DNA of 64,000 nucleotides from Kalmanozyma brasiliensis GHG001 (taxonomy: Eukaryota > Basidiomycota > Ustilaginomycetes > Ustilaginales). Positions 7,998 through 18,813 of the stretch are shown one piece after another. Below the pieces are notes generated by a model. The model ran no database searches. It worked only from the letters and a program-made list of their open reading frames with translations, and was not told the DNA's origin. Both the position numbers and the translations under genes were made by a program. Positions within the stretch are counted from its first letter, which is position 1. Each line of letters starts with the position of its first letter. The DNA is taken from positions 248,001 through 312,000 of the forward strand of contig NW_015961953.1 of the NCBI RefSeq assembly GCF_000497045.1, written 5' to 3'.

Positions 7998-10900
7998 TCA
8001 CGCCTTGGGCGCGCGCAACGGCGTGCTCAGCCCAGCGGCAATGCCCGCCGTGGCACCCGCGCTCCTCCTCGGGCTCGCCGCGTAGCTGCTGCCGGCGCTG
8101 CTGGCCGACGTGCCACCGTTGACCGCCGACGCCCGCGCGGACAGCGCTTTCGTCCTGGGCGTGATGGCGGTCGATGCGCTGCCACTGGCCTTTGCCGCCG
8201 TGGCAATGCGCGACCCTGAACTGGCCACTTTCCGAGGCAGCGCGTTGGCAAGCGTCGCCACCATCCCGCCGCGATTGCTGGTCGCTCCGACCTCGCTCAG
8301 CACGGCTCCTACCGCAGCGGCCAGCTTCTTCCCCTGCTGGATCCATGGGTGTCGCATCGCCGGGTCGGGCTTGAGCCTCCGCTCCGGATCCCAGATCAGA
8401 CACTTTGCGATAAAGTCGACAAACAGCTCGTCGTCGCTCTTGAGCGCCTGGGCGAGCGTCTTGCTGTTGGGTCGTCGACGTTTGCCTTTCGAGTTGACCA
8501 CGGGTCGTGGTTGACCTGTGCTATCGAAGAACAACTTCTTGCGCGAACTTCGCTCGACCAGGTAGCGCTCCGGAACGCCAAGGATCTCCATGATGCACGC
8601 GAGCTGCTCCTGCTCGTTCTCGCCCGGAAACAGCGGATAGCCCGTATACAGCTCGGCGATGATACATCCCAAAGACCAGATGTCGATCGCAGTGTGATAA
8701 TTCATCCCCAGGATCACCTCGGGCGAGCGGTAGAAGCGACTCTGGATGTACGTGTAGACTTTTTCGTTCTCGAAGCAGCTCGAACCAAAGTCAATCACCT
8801 TGATCGCGCTCTTGCGTGGATGGGCGAGCAGGATGTTCTCCGGCTTGAGATCGCAGTGCACGATGCGGTGGTTCTTCATGAGCACGAGCGACTGGAGGAC
8901 CTGCGACGTGAAGCGGCGGATGAGGTTGGTGGTGAAGCCAGCAAAGTTGTTTGCCTTGATGAGCTCGTACAGGTTGATGCTGAGGAGTTCGGTGGCGATG
9001 CACAGGTGGTTGCGGAAGAGGAACGATTCGGTCATCTTGATGACGTTGTAGCGCTCGTCCGGGTCCCACTTGGTCAGGTTCTCGAGGATGCGCACCTCCA
9101 CCAGTGCTTGATGGTGGAATCGCTTCTTGTTGCGAATCAGCTTGATGGCCACCGTCTTGCCCGTCTTGTGGTCGCGGCACTGCAGCACCTGTCCGAAAGA
9201 GCCCCGGCCGAGCAGGTCGACGATCTCGTACCGAAACGCGAGATGGTCCTTGCTGATCACGTTGTAGTCGCCGCGCTCGTCGTCGAAGCCGTGGTTCTGG
9301 TCCGGCTTCTCCACTCGCGCCATGTGTTTGCGTTTGGCGTTCTGCCCGCAGTAGTAGATCTCGGTGTAGTTGAAGATCTCCTGCAGCTCAAATTCCGACA
9401 TCTTGTTGCCGTACATGACCTCGGCTTGGCGCGGGGACAGCGTGCGGCTCGGCGCGATAGGCTCCGGGAAGTCGAGCATCTTGTCCAATTCGGCCTGCGA
9501 AGCGCCGGCTGCCAGCTTCCGCGCGTGCTGTCGTCGGATGTAGTCCTCCATCTCGTTGTCACCCAGACGCTCTTCCTCGTCCTGATTCGGCGTGGCGCGA
9601 GCAGACCCGATCGACACAGCGGCTTCCGACGAAGCGGGACTGCGACGGGCGAGTGCAGTGCCCGTCGAGCTGCTGCTTGTCTTGGCCAGACGTTCGCTCG
9701 CGGGTGTCTGCAAAGCGCTCGTCTTTGGAGTGCGTGCGATCGATGCGATGCTGCTGAGCGATCCACGTGTCTTACGCTGGGGAAGGGAGACGCCGCCACT
9801 GCCGCTGCCACTCTCGAACTCTTTGCCCGAGACAGAGCCTGGCGAAGGGCCTTTGCTGCCGTTGGACGCTCTTGAAGCGGCAGCGGCGGCAGAAGCATTC
9901 TCGGACGCGCTGGCCACTCGCGCGGAGCTGCCAGAGGGCTTGGCGGTGCCCGCAGCCCCCTTGACAGACGCGGAAGAAGGACTGGTGCCCTTCTTGTGTC
10001 GGTCCTGCCGATTGGCGAGGTTGTTGAGCGCCTCGCGATCGCTCGGTGTGAGACTGGACGAGTATGCTGCGATGCGAGCACGGCGCAGCACTCCTTCGAC
10101 CTCGGCGGGCGTCTTTGCAGCTGCGTAGGCGTTGAGGATGGGCACCACACTGCTCGAGACATGCGTAGCGGCGGGCGAGGGCGCGATCTTGGACGAAGCT
10201 TGGCTATTCTTGGTCGTACCAACGGTTGTGTCCGAGCCAGATACTGACCTGGCGTCCTCGTCGTCAGGCGGACGTGGCGCTGTCATGCCCATGCTGGCGG
10301 CCAGCGAGGGATGGTGCGATTTGCTCATCGGGATCGATGAAGAGGCAGCAGCAGCAGCGCGGATCACGCTTCCGTTTGTCTCGGTTGTGGCAGCGCCAGG
10401 AGCAGTCGACCGCGGAATCGCTTTCATGGTGGCTACCCTGGGGATACGACTCGACAAGGACGCAGGCTTGGTAGGAGAAATGGTGCGGCTTCCGAGGCTA
10501 GGACTCGACGATGCTACGCGATTTATCGCGACCTTTGCGGATCGCAACGATCCTTGGGCAGCCGGCGTCTTCGAGACAGCACTGCCATCGTTCTCCGCTT
10601 TGGTGGAAGCAGCTGCCGTTGGCTTTTGTACGGAGCTGCTACCGATGGTCTGTCCGCGCTTTCGCACCGGCGACGACGACTCATGCGATGCGCCGGCGTC
10701 TGCATTGTTGGCTGCTGTATTGCGTCGGGACCCGGAACGGCTGAGAAGACCTCCAGCAATGCCGAGAAGCGACTTGCGCGACAGACGGCCACTATCCTGC
10801 GTGCTCGAATCGACAGCAGAAGAGCTGTCGCTTGACTTTGGCGTTCGTCGCAGGAAAGATGGAGTGCGCCGAGCTCTCGGACTGGTGGCGGGCTCGCCAG

Positions 10901-13900
10901 AGACAGCGAGGCTTTGCGAGCTTGCAGCGGCTGACAATAGATCCATCTCCTTGTCCTTTTGCGATCCCCTCATCAGCCTGCTGATGGACGCCACGCTAGC
11001 GCGACGCAGAGCACTTGACTTGGGACGCGAAGTCGTGGAAGCTGGAGAAGCTGCATCCGCCTCTACCACACTGAGCCGGGTGATGGACGTGTCACCGGCT
11101 GACGTCGGGGCCTCCGAAGGTGTGACAACTTGTTCGATCGGCTCTGGCGCAGTCAGCTGCATCGAAACGTCATTGGTCGAAGAGACAAGGGAAGCCGAGT
11201 CGTCGAGTGTCCCAAAACCCGGCTTGCTCACTGCCAACGCAGCCACTTCAGCGAGCTCTTGCATGCGAGGGCTGAGCGGTGATTTGGGCGTAAGCATCTT
11301 GTCGCTGTTGTCGCCACCGCCGCTCACGGTCGACACGAAACTGTGGCTGGCAGTGATGCTAGGACTCTTGCCTGCAGCGGCGCGGAACGCTTCCGACGTG
11401 AGAGAATTCGAGCGGGACCCTTCCCATACCTTGGGCAGAGGAGGTACAGGCGGAATGACAGCAAGGCGAGATGCATCCGAGTCATCGTAGCCACTCGTGG
11501 CAGCATCGAAACGTCCGCTTTCCGAAGCTACGCCGGAAGCGTCGCTGTTGCCACTCATGCGCTTGGAGCGAGAGATGATGCGACTGGTACCGAATGTCGC
11601 AGTTGACGGACTGGTGGGAGCAGACGTGTCTTTGGCACTGATGCCTTGCGCTCCCGAAGCCCTTCGCGATCCTTGGGTGAATTCGTTCTGTGGGAGTGGC
11701 GGGAGCTGCGATCGGCGCAGACGTGGACTCGGATAGACAGCGGTGCGTGTGGAGTCTCCCGATGTGTTTGCAGAGGACACAGATGCGTCGTCGCCAGTTC
11801 GCACGCGCGTGATGAGCTTCGAAGCTCGCAAGCTGTTACGAGCTGTCGAGTCGTCGGATCCCTTTGACTTATCCATGGAGCGCGATGTTGCATCGTAGTT
11901 GCTCGATCTTCGACTTCGAGAGCCTGGAGAAGACGGGCGGCTGCTTGTGCCAGGAGTTCTTCGTCCAACACTGTTGGGTCTCGATGAGATACGGCTGGTG
12001 CGAGGGCTCTTGGTGTCTGCCTTACCGTCGCGGCTGGTCCTTGGTGTGCTGCCGAGACCGTCGAGCTTGCGAAGCGCGTCTGCCGCAGCGTCCTCCCGAG
12101 AGTTGAGGCGGCTCTCATACTCGTCGGCATGGCCAAATGGAACGGATCCTCGCAAGAGCGATTGCCCTATGCTGGCCGACGATGCGCGCTTGCTGCGATA
12201 GGATCCGCTGTTCCGTGCCAGTCTGGGCATACTCGGCGTATTTGAGATGGACGCATTGGCGGCGGCCGCCGAGACCTCACCAGTGCTCGTCAAGCGTTCT
12301 CTGCGCGGCGTTGTGGCAGGCGTACGCTGGCCGTTCGCTGGCACTCCGGGAGCAGAACGAGCAGAGACCGCCTCGTCCCCTTGCTTCAGCGATTCGGTCC
12401 GAAGGCGTGCCGAAGCTCGCGGTCCTGCATCGGCTCCCGCGCCTCGAACATCAGTCGTTGCCGTATCCCTCATCTGTCTGCGTCGGTGGAGCTCGTCGTG
12501 GTCGTTGAGCAGATCAGAGATAGCGGCGTTGAGATCGAAGCTCTGGCGCCAGTCGTCGTCAGCGATACCGTTGCCAAAGTTGACATCACCAAGAGGCATT
12601 GATTTGGATGCTCCAATGCCGACGCCGTCTCCTTCTGCTGCAAATGGTCCTGTCTCGTCCGCTGCCCATGACTGGTCTCCGATCGCCGGTGATCGCTCCG
12701 CCGCTGCAGCCTGACAGTCAGTACGAGATGTGTTGCTGCCTGAGGGCGTCACGGATGCATCCATGGAGTCCTGTTGAACAATGCTGTAGTCGGACTCGGT
12801 GCGCGCGCTGATGGAGAAGGAAGGGCTCTCAGCAGCCTCTCGTGTATATGCTGCGATTGTGTCGAGATCGGCAGCAGACTCGTCCGGCTGATCAGAATAG
12901 CCATGGGCCAAGGCGTGCAGCGACTGGCTGCCACCGAGCGGCATTCGCCGACCTGGCACGGAAGGACTGATGGGCATGTTGGAGAGGAGCTCACTGCGGT
13001 CCTGGAGTGCATTCCGCGGCAGGCTGTTGATGGAAGAATACGAGATCGACCGTGAATGACGAGACGCTTCGCTTCGTCGCGAGGGTATCTGTGAGCCATC
13101 CGACTTCTGTGAGGCAATCTCTCTCTGCAAAGCCGAGTCGTGACTTTCGGGCACGGATGTGCTGGTGTGCTCCGGGATGGTCCCGTCGTCGGTCAAGGCA
13201 CCACTGACGTTGCGCCACTGTGCGGTCTTGGTGCCGGATGTCGGGGTCGCCTGGGCGTTGGTCTTCCAATCGGGTAGAGCAGTCGAGGGAAAGTTCCAGC
13301 GAGGCGTAGCCAGCTCGCCGATGCCGATCTGTCCGGCTCGATCGTAGACACGCGGCGTGCTGCTCGGCTCGCGAGCCTGGATGCCAGGTTTTTGTGGAGT
13401 TTCAAGCGTGTCGCCGTACTTTGCACTGGCTATCCCTTCCTTCGACGAGGCGTGCCTGTTCCGTGACTCGGAGGCAAGATCCGGGAAGCCGATGCCGAGG
13501 CCACTGCTGCCTTCGTTGCGCAGCGACCGCGCGGTCGAAGAAGCAGCTGCGCGGCCAAGGATCTTGTTTGGGTCATCTGTACCTTCGGGTGTGGCGAGCG
13601 CGCTGGAAAAGTTGGAAAAGCGCGATGAGAAGCTGGGAGATTCCGGCAGGCCGAGACGCATGCTGGTTGGCTTTCCATTGGACAGAGAAACGTTGCGCGA
13701 ATCTGAAGCTGGAAACGGTGCTGACGAAGCTTGAGGTGTGCGATTGTCCTCATCGCGTTCATTGACCCCAGGCAGGCTGCCGTTGTTGCGAAATGCGGTG
13801 GTCTCCGAGCCTGTGTGAGCTAACGCTTCGTCGCTGAAGAGTGCGGCTCCAAAGCTTTGACCAAGGTCGGGAAGAGAAGGTGAAATTTGCGGTTGTTGAT

Positions 13901-14807
13901 CTGCACGCAGGCTAGGCGCAGCAGCTTGAGTGCTTCGCCCAGCCAAACTCGACGAGTGTGAAGCAGCCAGCTGTGGTGGACCCATGTTGCCACTCGTGGA
14001 ACGCGACATGGAAGAGACGCTGTTGATCGAGTGGCTGGAGCTTATGGAGCTGAGCGTGTTGCTGCTGGCGAGACGTGAAGAGCGACTGAGCGAGTCGGAT
14101 CGGGCGGGAAAGGTGAGGGAGGAGTTTGATGCGGATGAAGTGAGCGTCAAAGGTCGAGAGGAAGAGTCGCTGGTTTTGCGTTGGCCGAGAAGGGCGTCTC
14201 CGAGTCGAGGCTGCGACGATCCGGTGCGACCAAACGACGGTATCCTCGATCCAGCTGAGGGTCTCGATAGCGATGTGCCGGAAACAGTCGTGCTGCTGTT
14301 GATGTTGCTAGCGCCGTATGTCGTTGAGACGTGTGGGTCAAAGTCGGCAAGCGATGGTGCACCGGATTGCGCAGGTCTGTATTGCGTCCAGGAGGCGTTG
14401 CGTGATGCTGTGCTGCTGGATGACTGAGATGGACTCTGCGTGACCGAGGAAGGCGCTTGTCTGGAGCCAAGAGTCGCATAAGCGCGAGTGGACTGATACC
14501 GAGGCTCAGAAGAGGGCTCGGCAGTTGAGGAGGATGCATTGAAAGGAGACGAGGTGGAGATGGTGCGCACCCTGGGGCTCGCTGAGCTTGAAGTTGGTGA
14601 TGCTGAGGTAACGCCGGTGGTTGAGTTGAGGCGAGTGCGGGCGGGAGCATTGAGAGAGGGCGAGGAGGATGAAGTGAGGGAGAGCGACGAGGACGGGAAA
14701 CCTGCGAGCGTGGACGTTGAGGATACGAGACGGCCGTGTTCGTCGTAGAGGGAACTTCTGCGTGCTCGTGGGCCTCGAAGCTCCGGTCCACGCGAATGAT
14801 CCGACAT
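7998..14807 (-). CDS. DYRK-family dual-specificity protein kinase (Pom1-like) with very long disordered N-terminus
   Basis: 2269 residues in one exon of 6.8 kb. The kinase domain is near the C-terminus (about residues 1857-2155). It is preceded by the DYRK homology box NYTEIYYCGQNAKRKH (about 1812). Visible catalytic features are the Gly loop LLGRGSFGQV, the VAIKLI lysine, HCDLKPEN with catalytic Asp near residue 1986, DFGSSC, and the autophosphorylated YTY activation loop before IQSRFYRSPEV. This subfamily includes fission yeast Pom1 and animal DYRK2, which act in polarity, size control and morphogenesis. The first 1800 residues are Ser/Ala/Thr/Arg-rich, with many SP/TP and RxxS sites and no recognisable domain. 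A 115-residue Ala/Ser tail follows the kinase. Kinase class is secure; the cellular role is inferred. Confidence 0.92.
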   Translation of the reverse strand: MSDHSRGPELRGPRARRSSLYDEHGRLVSSTSTLAGFPSSSLSLTSSSSPSLNAPARTRLNSTTGVTSASPTSSSASPRVRTISTSSPFNASSSTAEPSSEPRYQSTRAYATLGSRQAPSSVTQSPSQSSSSTASRNASWTQYRPAQSGAPSLADFDPHVSTTYGASNINSSTTVSGTSLSRPSAGSRIPSFGRTGSSQPRLGDALLGQRKTSDSSSRPLTLTSSASNSSLTFPARSDSLSRSSRLASSNTLSSISSSHSINSVSSMSRSTSGNMGPPQLAASHSSSLAGRSTQAAAPSLRADQQPQISPSLPDLGQSFGAALFSDEALAHTGSETTAFRNNGSLPGVNERDEDNRTPQASSAPFPASDSRNVSLSNGKPTSMRLGLPESPSFSSRFSNFSSALATPEGTDDPNKILGRAAASSTARSLRNEGSSGLGIGFPDLASESRNRHASSKEGIASAKYGDTLETPQKPGIQAREPSSTPRVYDRAGQIGIGELATPRWNFPSTALPDWKTNAQATPTSGTKTAQWRNVSGALTDDGTIPEHTSTSVPESHDSALQREIASQKSDGSQIPSRRSEASRHSRSISYSSINSLPRNALQDRSELLSNMPISPSVPGRRMPLGGSQSLHALAHGYSDQPDESAADLDTIAAYTREAAESPSFSISARTESDYSIVQQDSMDASVTPSGSNTSRTDCQAAAAERSPAIGDQSWAADETGPFAAEGDGVGIGASKSMPLGDVNFGNGIADDDWRQSFDLNAAISDLLNDHDELHRRRQMRDTATTDVRGAGADAGPRASARLRTESLKQGDEAVSARSAPGVPANGQRTPATTPRRERLTSTGEVSAAAANASISNTPSMPRLARNSGSYRSKRASSASIGQSLLRGSVPFGHADEYESRLNSREDAAADALRKLDGLGSTPRTSRDGKADTKSPRTSRISSRPNSVGRRTPGTSSRPSSPGSRSRRSSNYDATSRSMDKSKGSDDSTARNSLRASKLITRVRTGDDASVSSANTSGDSTRTAVYPSPRLRRSQLPPLPQNEFTQGSRRASGAQGISAKDTSAPTSPSTATFGTSRIISRSKRMSGNSDASGVASESGRFDAATSGYDDSDASRLAVIPPVPPLPKVWEGSRSNSLTSEAFRAAAGKSPSITASHSFVSTVSGGGDNSDKMLTPKSPLSPRMQELAEVAALAVSKPGFGTLDDSASLVSSTNDVSMQLTAPEPIEQVVTPSEAPTSAGDTSITRLSVVEADAASPASTTSRPKSSALRRASVASISRLMRGSQKDKEMDLLSAAASSQSLAVSGEPATSPRARRTPSFLRRTPKSSDSSSAVDSSTQDSGRLSRKSLLGIAGGLLSRSGSRRNTAANNADAGASHESSSPVRKRGQTIGSSSVQKPTAAASTKAENDGSAVSKTPAAQGSLRSAKVAINRVASSSPSLGSRTISPTKPASLSSRIPRVATMKAIPRSTAPGAATTETNGSVIRAAAAASSSIPMSKSHHPSLAASMGMTAPRPPDDEDARSVSGSDTTVGTTKNSQASSKIAPSPAATHVSSSVVPILNAYAAAKTPAEVEGVLRRARIAAYSSSLTPSDREALNNLANRQDRHKKGTSPSSASVKGAAGTAKPSGSSARVASASENASAAAAASRASNGSKGPSPGSVSGKEFESGSGSGGVSLPQRKTRGSLSSIASIARTPKTSALQTPASERLAKTSSSSTGTALARRSPASSEAAVSIGSARATPNQDEEERLGDNEMEDYIRRQHARKLAAGASQAELDKMLDFPEPIAPSRTLSPRQAEVMYGNKMSEFELQEIFNYTEIYYCGQNAKRKHMARVEKPDQNHGFDDERGDYNVISKDHLAFRYEIVDLLGRGSFGQVLQCRDHKTGKTVAIKLIRNKKRFHHQALVEVRILENLTKWDPDERYNVIKMTESFLFRNHLCIATELLSINLYELIKANNFAGFTTNLIRRFTSQVLQSLVLMKNHRIVHCDLKPENILLAHPRKSAIKVIDFGSSCFENEKVYTYIQSRFYRSPEVILGMNYHTAIDIWSLGCIIAELYTGYPLFPGENEQEQLACIMEILGVPERYLVERSSRKKLFFDSTGQPRPVVNSKGKRRRPNSKTLAQALKSDDELFVDFIAKCLIWDPERRLKPDPAMRHPWIQQGKKLAAAVGAVLSEVGATSNRGGMVATLANALPRKVASSGSRIATAAKASGSASTAITPRTKALSARASAVNGGTSASSAGSSYAASPRRSAGATAGIAAGLSTPLRAPKA

Positions 14808-16622
14808 TGTGGAATGATGCCAACGGTGGGGCAGCAGCAGCAGCTAGCGTGGTTGTGAATGACGGTACGGTACCGCCTCAGCAAAGACGTGATGATGGCA
14901 TACGTCTGATAAAGAAGGGCGAATAGCGGGATGTAGATTGGTTTGAAATCACTGCATGGACGGAGTGGTTCTGCAAGGTGGCGCTGTGGTTCAGGATTGA
15001 ACGCAGTGCACAACGGAAAGCTGTTCGAGTGATGATCTGCCGACGTAGGTCGAGAGGGCTGTCAGGGCGTGAGAAAGCCGATGAACGTGCGTGATCGTCG
15101 CTGGTGCTGCGAGGATGAGACGCGAGCTGAACGGAAGGATCGAGAAAGAGAGTGGTCGCGCGTCCAAGGTACGTTGTCGAAGACTTGGACGACGGAGGTG
15201 TTGGCGAGAAGTGGTTGTGCTGTTGCGATCGTCGATGATGTGAATGAAGCGGAAGGAGGGTGAATTGGCGAGGCGATGCGATGGTCGACTGTGACTGAGC
15301 CGCAAAAGAGGAGCGAGCCGGCAGGTGGCTGAGCTGATCAGCCTTGAGAGTCGGTCAGGGGGGCAATGACAGCAAGAAGATTGTCAGAGCAGCTGAGGCC
15401 AAAGAGGGTATCGAGACGATCGGACGAGGGTCCTAGATGGTCAGAGAAGAGAGGATAGGCAGCTGCTGAGCGCGATGTGACAATGTGAGGTGAGTGAGTG
15501 TGATTTGTTCGTATGCAAGTCCGTGTGGGAATATCACGATTCGGGCAGCTGCGTGGGTCTGATGTGTGTGTTGCTTTGCACGAGCCACGAGCGTGCCTGT
15601 GTGTCAGACTCGAGAAAAGGAGGGAAATTCGCGAGAAAAGGTGTTGGTCTGAGTCGCAGCCAGACTCTGCAGCTGCAGGAGCACAAAGAAGCACGAGCCC
15701 GAGCATCAGCACGCTACGCGCTCTGCCAAAAACAAAATAATCGCAAATTTCCCTTTTGCTTTTTATTTTTTCTGGACAGTTGTTGCTTTGTGACTTTTCG
15801 ATGCGACGAACCAAGTGGCTTGGGGCTCACAGCCAGCTCATATGACCGGCTGGCCATACTGCGCTCGAGTCGCTGTACAGCTTGGTGTGCGATGCTTCCG
15901 CTGGAAGAAGGGAGAGAGCACAAAAGTGCCCGCTCCTCGGCGCATGATGGCCACTCGTTCACGCGTCGATCTTGCACTTCTTCCTACTGGACCCCTTCTT
16001 CAGCCTCTGGCTCGCACGGTTCGCAAGTCTTCCACGTCAGAAGTCACGCTAGGAGACCGCAGCGCAGCACGAAGCACTCAAATCTTGGCCGACTCTGGAG
16101 CGCAGCATCGGTCGTCCGACCCCGCATCATCGATGTCGATCTTGGCTTGCAACAATAACCTCAAGCTTGCAGGTTCGAGCTTGAATGGCGGGTCCAAGAA
16201 GGCTCTGCACCTCTCAAATTTCTCAAACTGTTAGACTAGCACCCTTTATGGGAATTTTTGCTCAGATCGGGTCGATTTGAGAGATTCGACTCCACACAAA
16301 GTGCTTGCTAGCAACAACTTTTCCACTGCCGCTTCCCATCCAACACCATTACTTTCGACCCTACTTACCCCGGCCGATGGAAGCAGCGCCGAAGCGGCAA
16401 TAGCATTGGACTTGACCAGAAAAGCTTCACACAATCCGGTCCTTCCCTGCGCTCCCTGGGCATTCCGAGCTACTAGGAGCTGGCCAGCAGCGTCTGCACT
16501 CACACGGCATTGCAACTCGGACCCTTTCCACATCGCTTGCGCACACGACATGTGCTACTCGGCTTGATACGGATAGTGCCTCTTCGCACATCTCTGTCTT
16601 GACCCTGAAGCATCACAGCATC
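14808..16622. other. Long divergent intergenic region (DYRK kinase / THP3-like gene)
   Basis: 1815 bp between two divergent starts, the longest gene-free stretch here. No reading frame in it shows family features. It has a T-rich patch around 15730-15785 and several short ATG-initiated frames that could be upstream ORFs. A long 5' leader or an unspotted non-coding transcript is possible but not shown. Confidence 0.5.
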
Positions 16623-18267
16623 ATGTCATCGCAAACGGAGTGGCCTCAGTCCCTCAAGGACTTTGCCAATCGAGCCTTCGCTGCCTGCACCGACACCAAT
16701 CGAAAGGCGGTCTCGGAAGAACTCAGAGCACTCATCTTTGATTCCTTTCAGAATGGTACCATCCACACCACCGACTGGGCGAACGCCAGTCTCAAAAGCT
16801 TAGCAGGGCCCTCCACTCCGTCAAAGAAGTCGCTCCTCAAGAAACGGTCAGCACCTTCTTCCAACTCGCTCGCGGGCCTGTCCGCATCCGACGTTGAGGA
16901 GCAAGAGAGGAAGGAGAAGCGCGCAAGGAGATTCGAGCGGGAGCAAGAAGAGTTCAGGCGCGGAGAAGATGAGATGCTCGAGACGGCCATTGCTAGCACC
17001 AGTCTAGCATCCAGATTCGGCGGTGGTCCATCCTCATCCGGGCCAGCAGCGTGGTCAGCAGGAGCCGCTGGATTTGTCTCAACAGCACCAGCACGAGCGA
17101 ACGGTTTCGGCAATGGCAAGGGCAAATACGCAGCACCGGTACCGCTCAGCGGCCCTCAATTCACCGACACCGAAGTAGCAGATCCCAACGTCATCGACTG
17201 GGATGAGCATACAGTTGTGGGCACCAGCAGCAAGCTCGAAAAGTCCTACCTCCGACTCACCTCCGCACCTGATCCCAAAACGGTCCGCCCGCTTTCCACG
17301 CTCGTGCAGACGCTCGAGCTGCTCAAGAAGAAATGGCGAACCGAGAACAACTACTCGTACATCTGCGACCAGTTCAAGTCGATGCGCCAGGATCTCACCG
17401 TGCAGCGGATCAAGAACGAGTTCACAGTCAAGGTGTACGAGATTCACGCTCGGATTGCGCTCGAGATGGGCGACCTCGGCGAGTACAATCAGTGTCAGAG
17501 CCAATTGAGAGGTCTTTATGCATACGGCATCAAGGGCAGCGCCATGGAGTTTCTCGCTTATAGGATTCTCTATCTGCTACATACCAAGAACCGCAGGGAT
17601 GTCAACGCACTCATGGCAGAGCTGACGGAAGAACACAAGGCCGAGCCAGCAGTGGCGCACGCGCTCCAAGTGCGTGCGGCGTTGGTCACGGGCAACTACC
17701 ATTCCTTTTTCAAGCTCTATACAGATGCACCCAACATGAACGCCTACATCATGGATCACTTTGTCGAACGTGAACGCATCAATGCGCTGCTCATCATGTC
17801 CAAATGGTACGTATATTCTGGTGCTCTTTCCTCTCTGTGTCGTGGTTCCGCTTGCTGACAGTCTCTCTGCTTTCGCACAGCTATCGACCATCGATCCCGC
17901 TAACATTCATCGCAGAAGAACTGGCATTCCAGGACGTGAGCGAGGCGAACGAGTTTCTGACCGCCAACGCAGCCGCCACCTACATCGAGCCGACGCCAGC
18001 CGAGCTGGCAGCAATCGCACCTCAGACCATCGGCAAGAAGAAGAAGTCGAAATCGATACCCAGCTTGCCGCTCGAGAAGCGACAGTGGGACGCAAAGGCA
18101 GCGATGCAACCGCTCACGGACGCGATACAGAAGTTCCGCAAGGTCGACGTAAGTGCAAAGCTAGTCTCGACCCAGATGCTGCCGAAAGCTCGGCACTTGA
18201 CCCGCTAACACATCACCACATGTCGTCCCCTGCTTGTTTGCTATCACAGATCAAAGGTCAAATATGA
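16623..18267 (+). CDS. SAC3/GANP-domain protein, THP3/LENG8-like
   Basis: 489 residues from exons 16623..17806, 17881..18148 and 18250..18267. The family (yeast Thp3, human LENG8) acts in transcription-coupled RNA processing and export together with a PCI partner (Csn12). The N-terminal 200 residues are charged and low complexity. The SAC3/GANP helical domain then runs from about residue 195: KSYLRLTSAPDPKTVRPL, the IKNEFTVKVYEIHARIALEM segment, and LYAYGIKGSAMEFLAYRILY. The first intron interrupts ...MSK, and splicing restores CYRPSIPLTFIAEELAF, which matches the family. The last exon is only 18 bp (IKGQI and stop); if its intron is retained the protein would instead end at 18208. Start chosen at the second of two nearby ATG positions, which opens MSSQTEWPQSLKDF. 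Confidence 0.83.
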
Positions 18268-18813
18268 GCAGGTAGGTTTCGAACACCCCGCAGCCACGCC
18301 TCCTCGCCCTCACCGATGTACCTTAGGTCACTGCAGCAATGGAATCACTCGTCGTGGCAGCACAAGCCCTCGTCTTTGTGTCTGTGTCGAATCCAACATC
18401 GACACCCTTGTACCCCAAGAGAAACAGCTAAAGATCGGACACCTTGATGGTAGAGGGTTGGAAATGCTCAAATCTGTTAGGTTCTCATATGTGGGCTCGA
18501 AATGAAGGGTTTTGCGGCTTGATCACGTTTTGCGCAGCGTGCGCTGAGCACAGGCCAAAGCGAGAAAGTGGAGGATCAGCGTCGAAATTTGAGAAGATGC
18601 GCTTGCTGTCACACAAGGATTCGGCTTGAACCCTCACCACCACCATCTGCTCCCCTTGCACGCACTGGACAACCTCTCCGATCTTCACTACAAGAGGCTC
18701 CCCAGCGAAGCCTTCATTGATCCTACACTGCCTCGCGAACCACTGTAGTCGAGGAGCAACTGCGCAGTGGCGGCACACAGGCCCATCGGCAAGAGGCGAG
18801 CAAGGTTACAAGC
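18268..18813. other. Intergenic region between THP3-like and BAG genes
   Basis: 546 bp between tandem genes. No coding frame with family features. It presumably holds the 3' end of the THP3-like gene and the promoter of the BAG gene. Confidence 0.5.

Noticed and set aside
8349..11490. Long plus-strand frames (508 and 452 codons) opposite the DYRK kinase gene
   Set aside because: They are mirror images of conserved kinase and Ser-rich coding sequence, and their translations show no recognisable domain.
15490..16158. 222-codon plus-strand frame in the long divergent region
   Set aside because: No domain, mixed composition typical of non-coding sequence, and no plausible splice partner. Kept as part of the intergenic description.
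16157..16175. tRNA-like GGTTCGAGC (B-box-like) sequence
   Set aside because: No matching T-stem, acceptor stem or A box around it, so it is not a tRNA gene.
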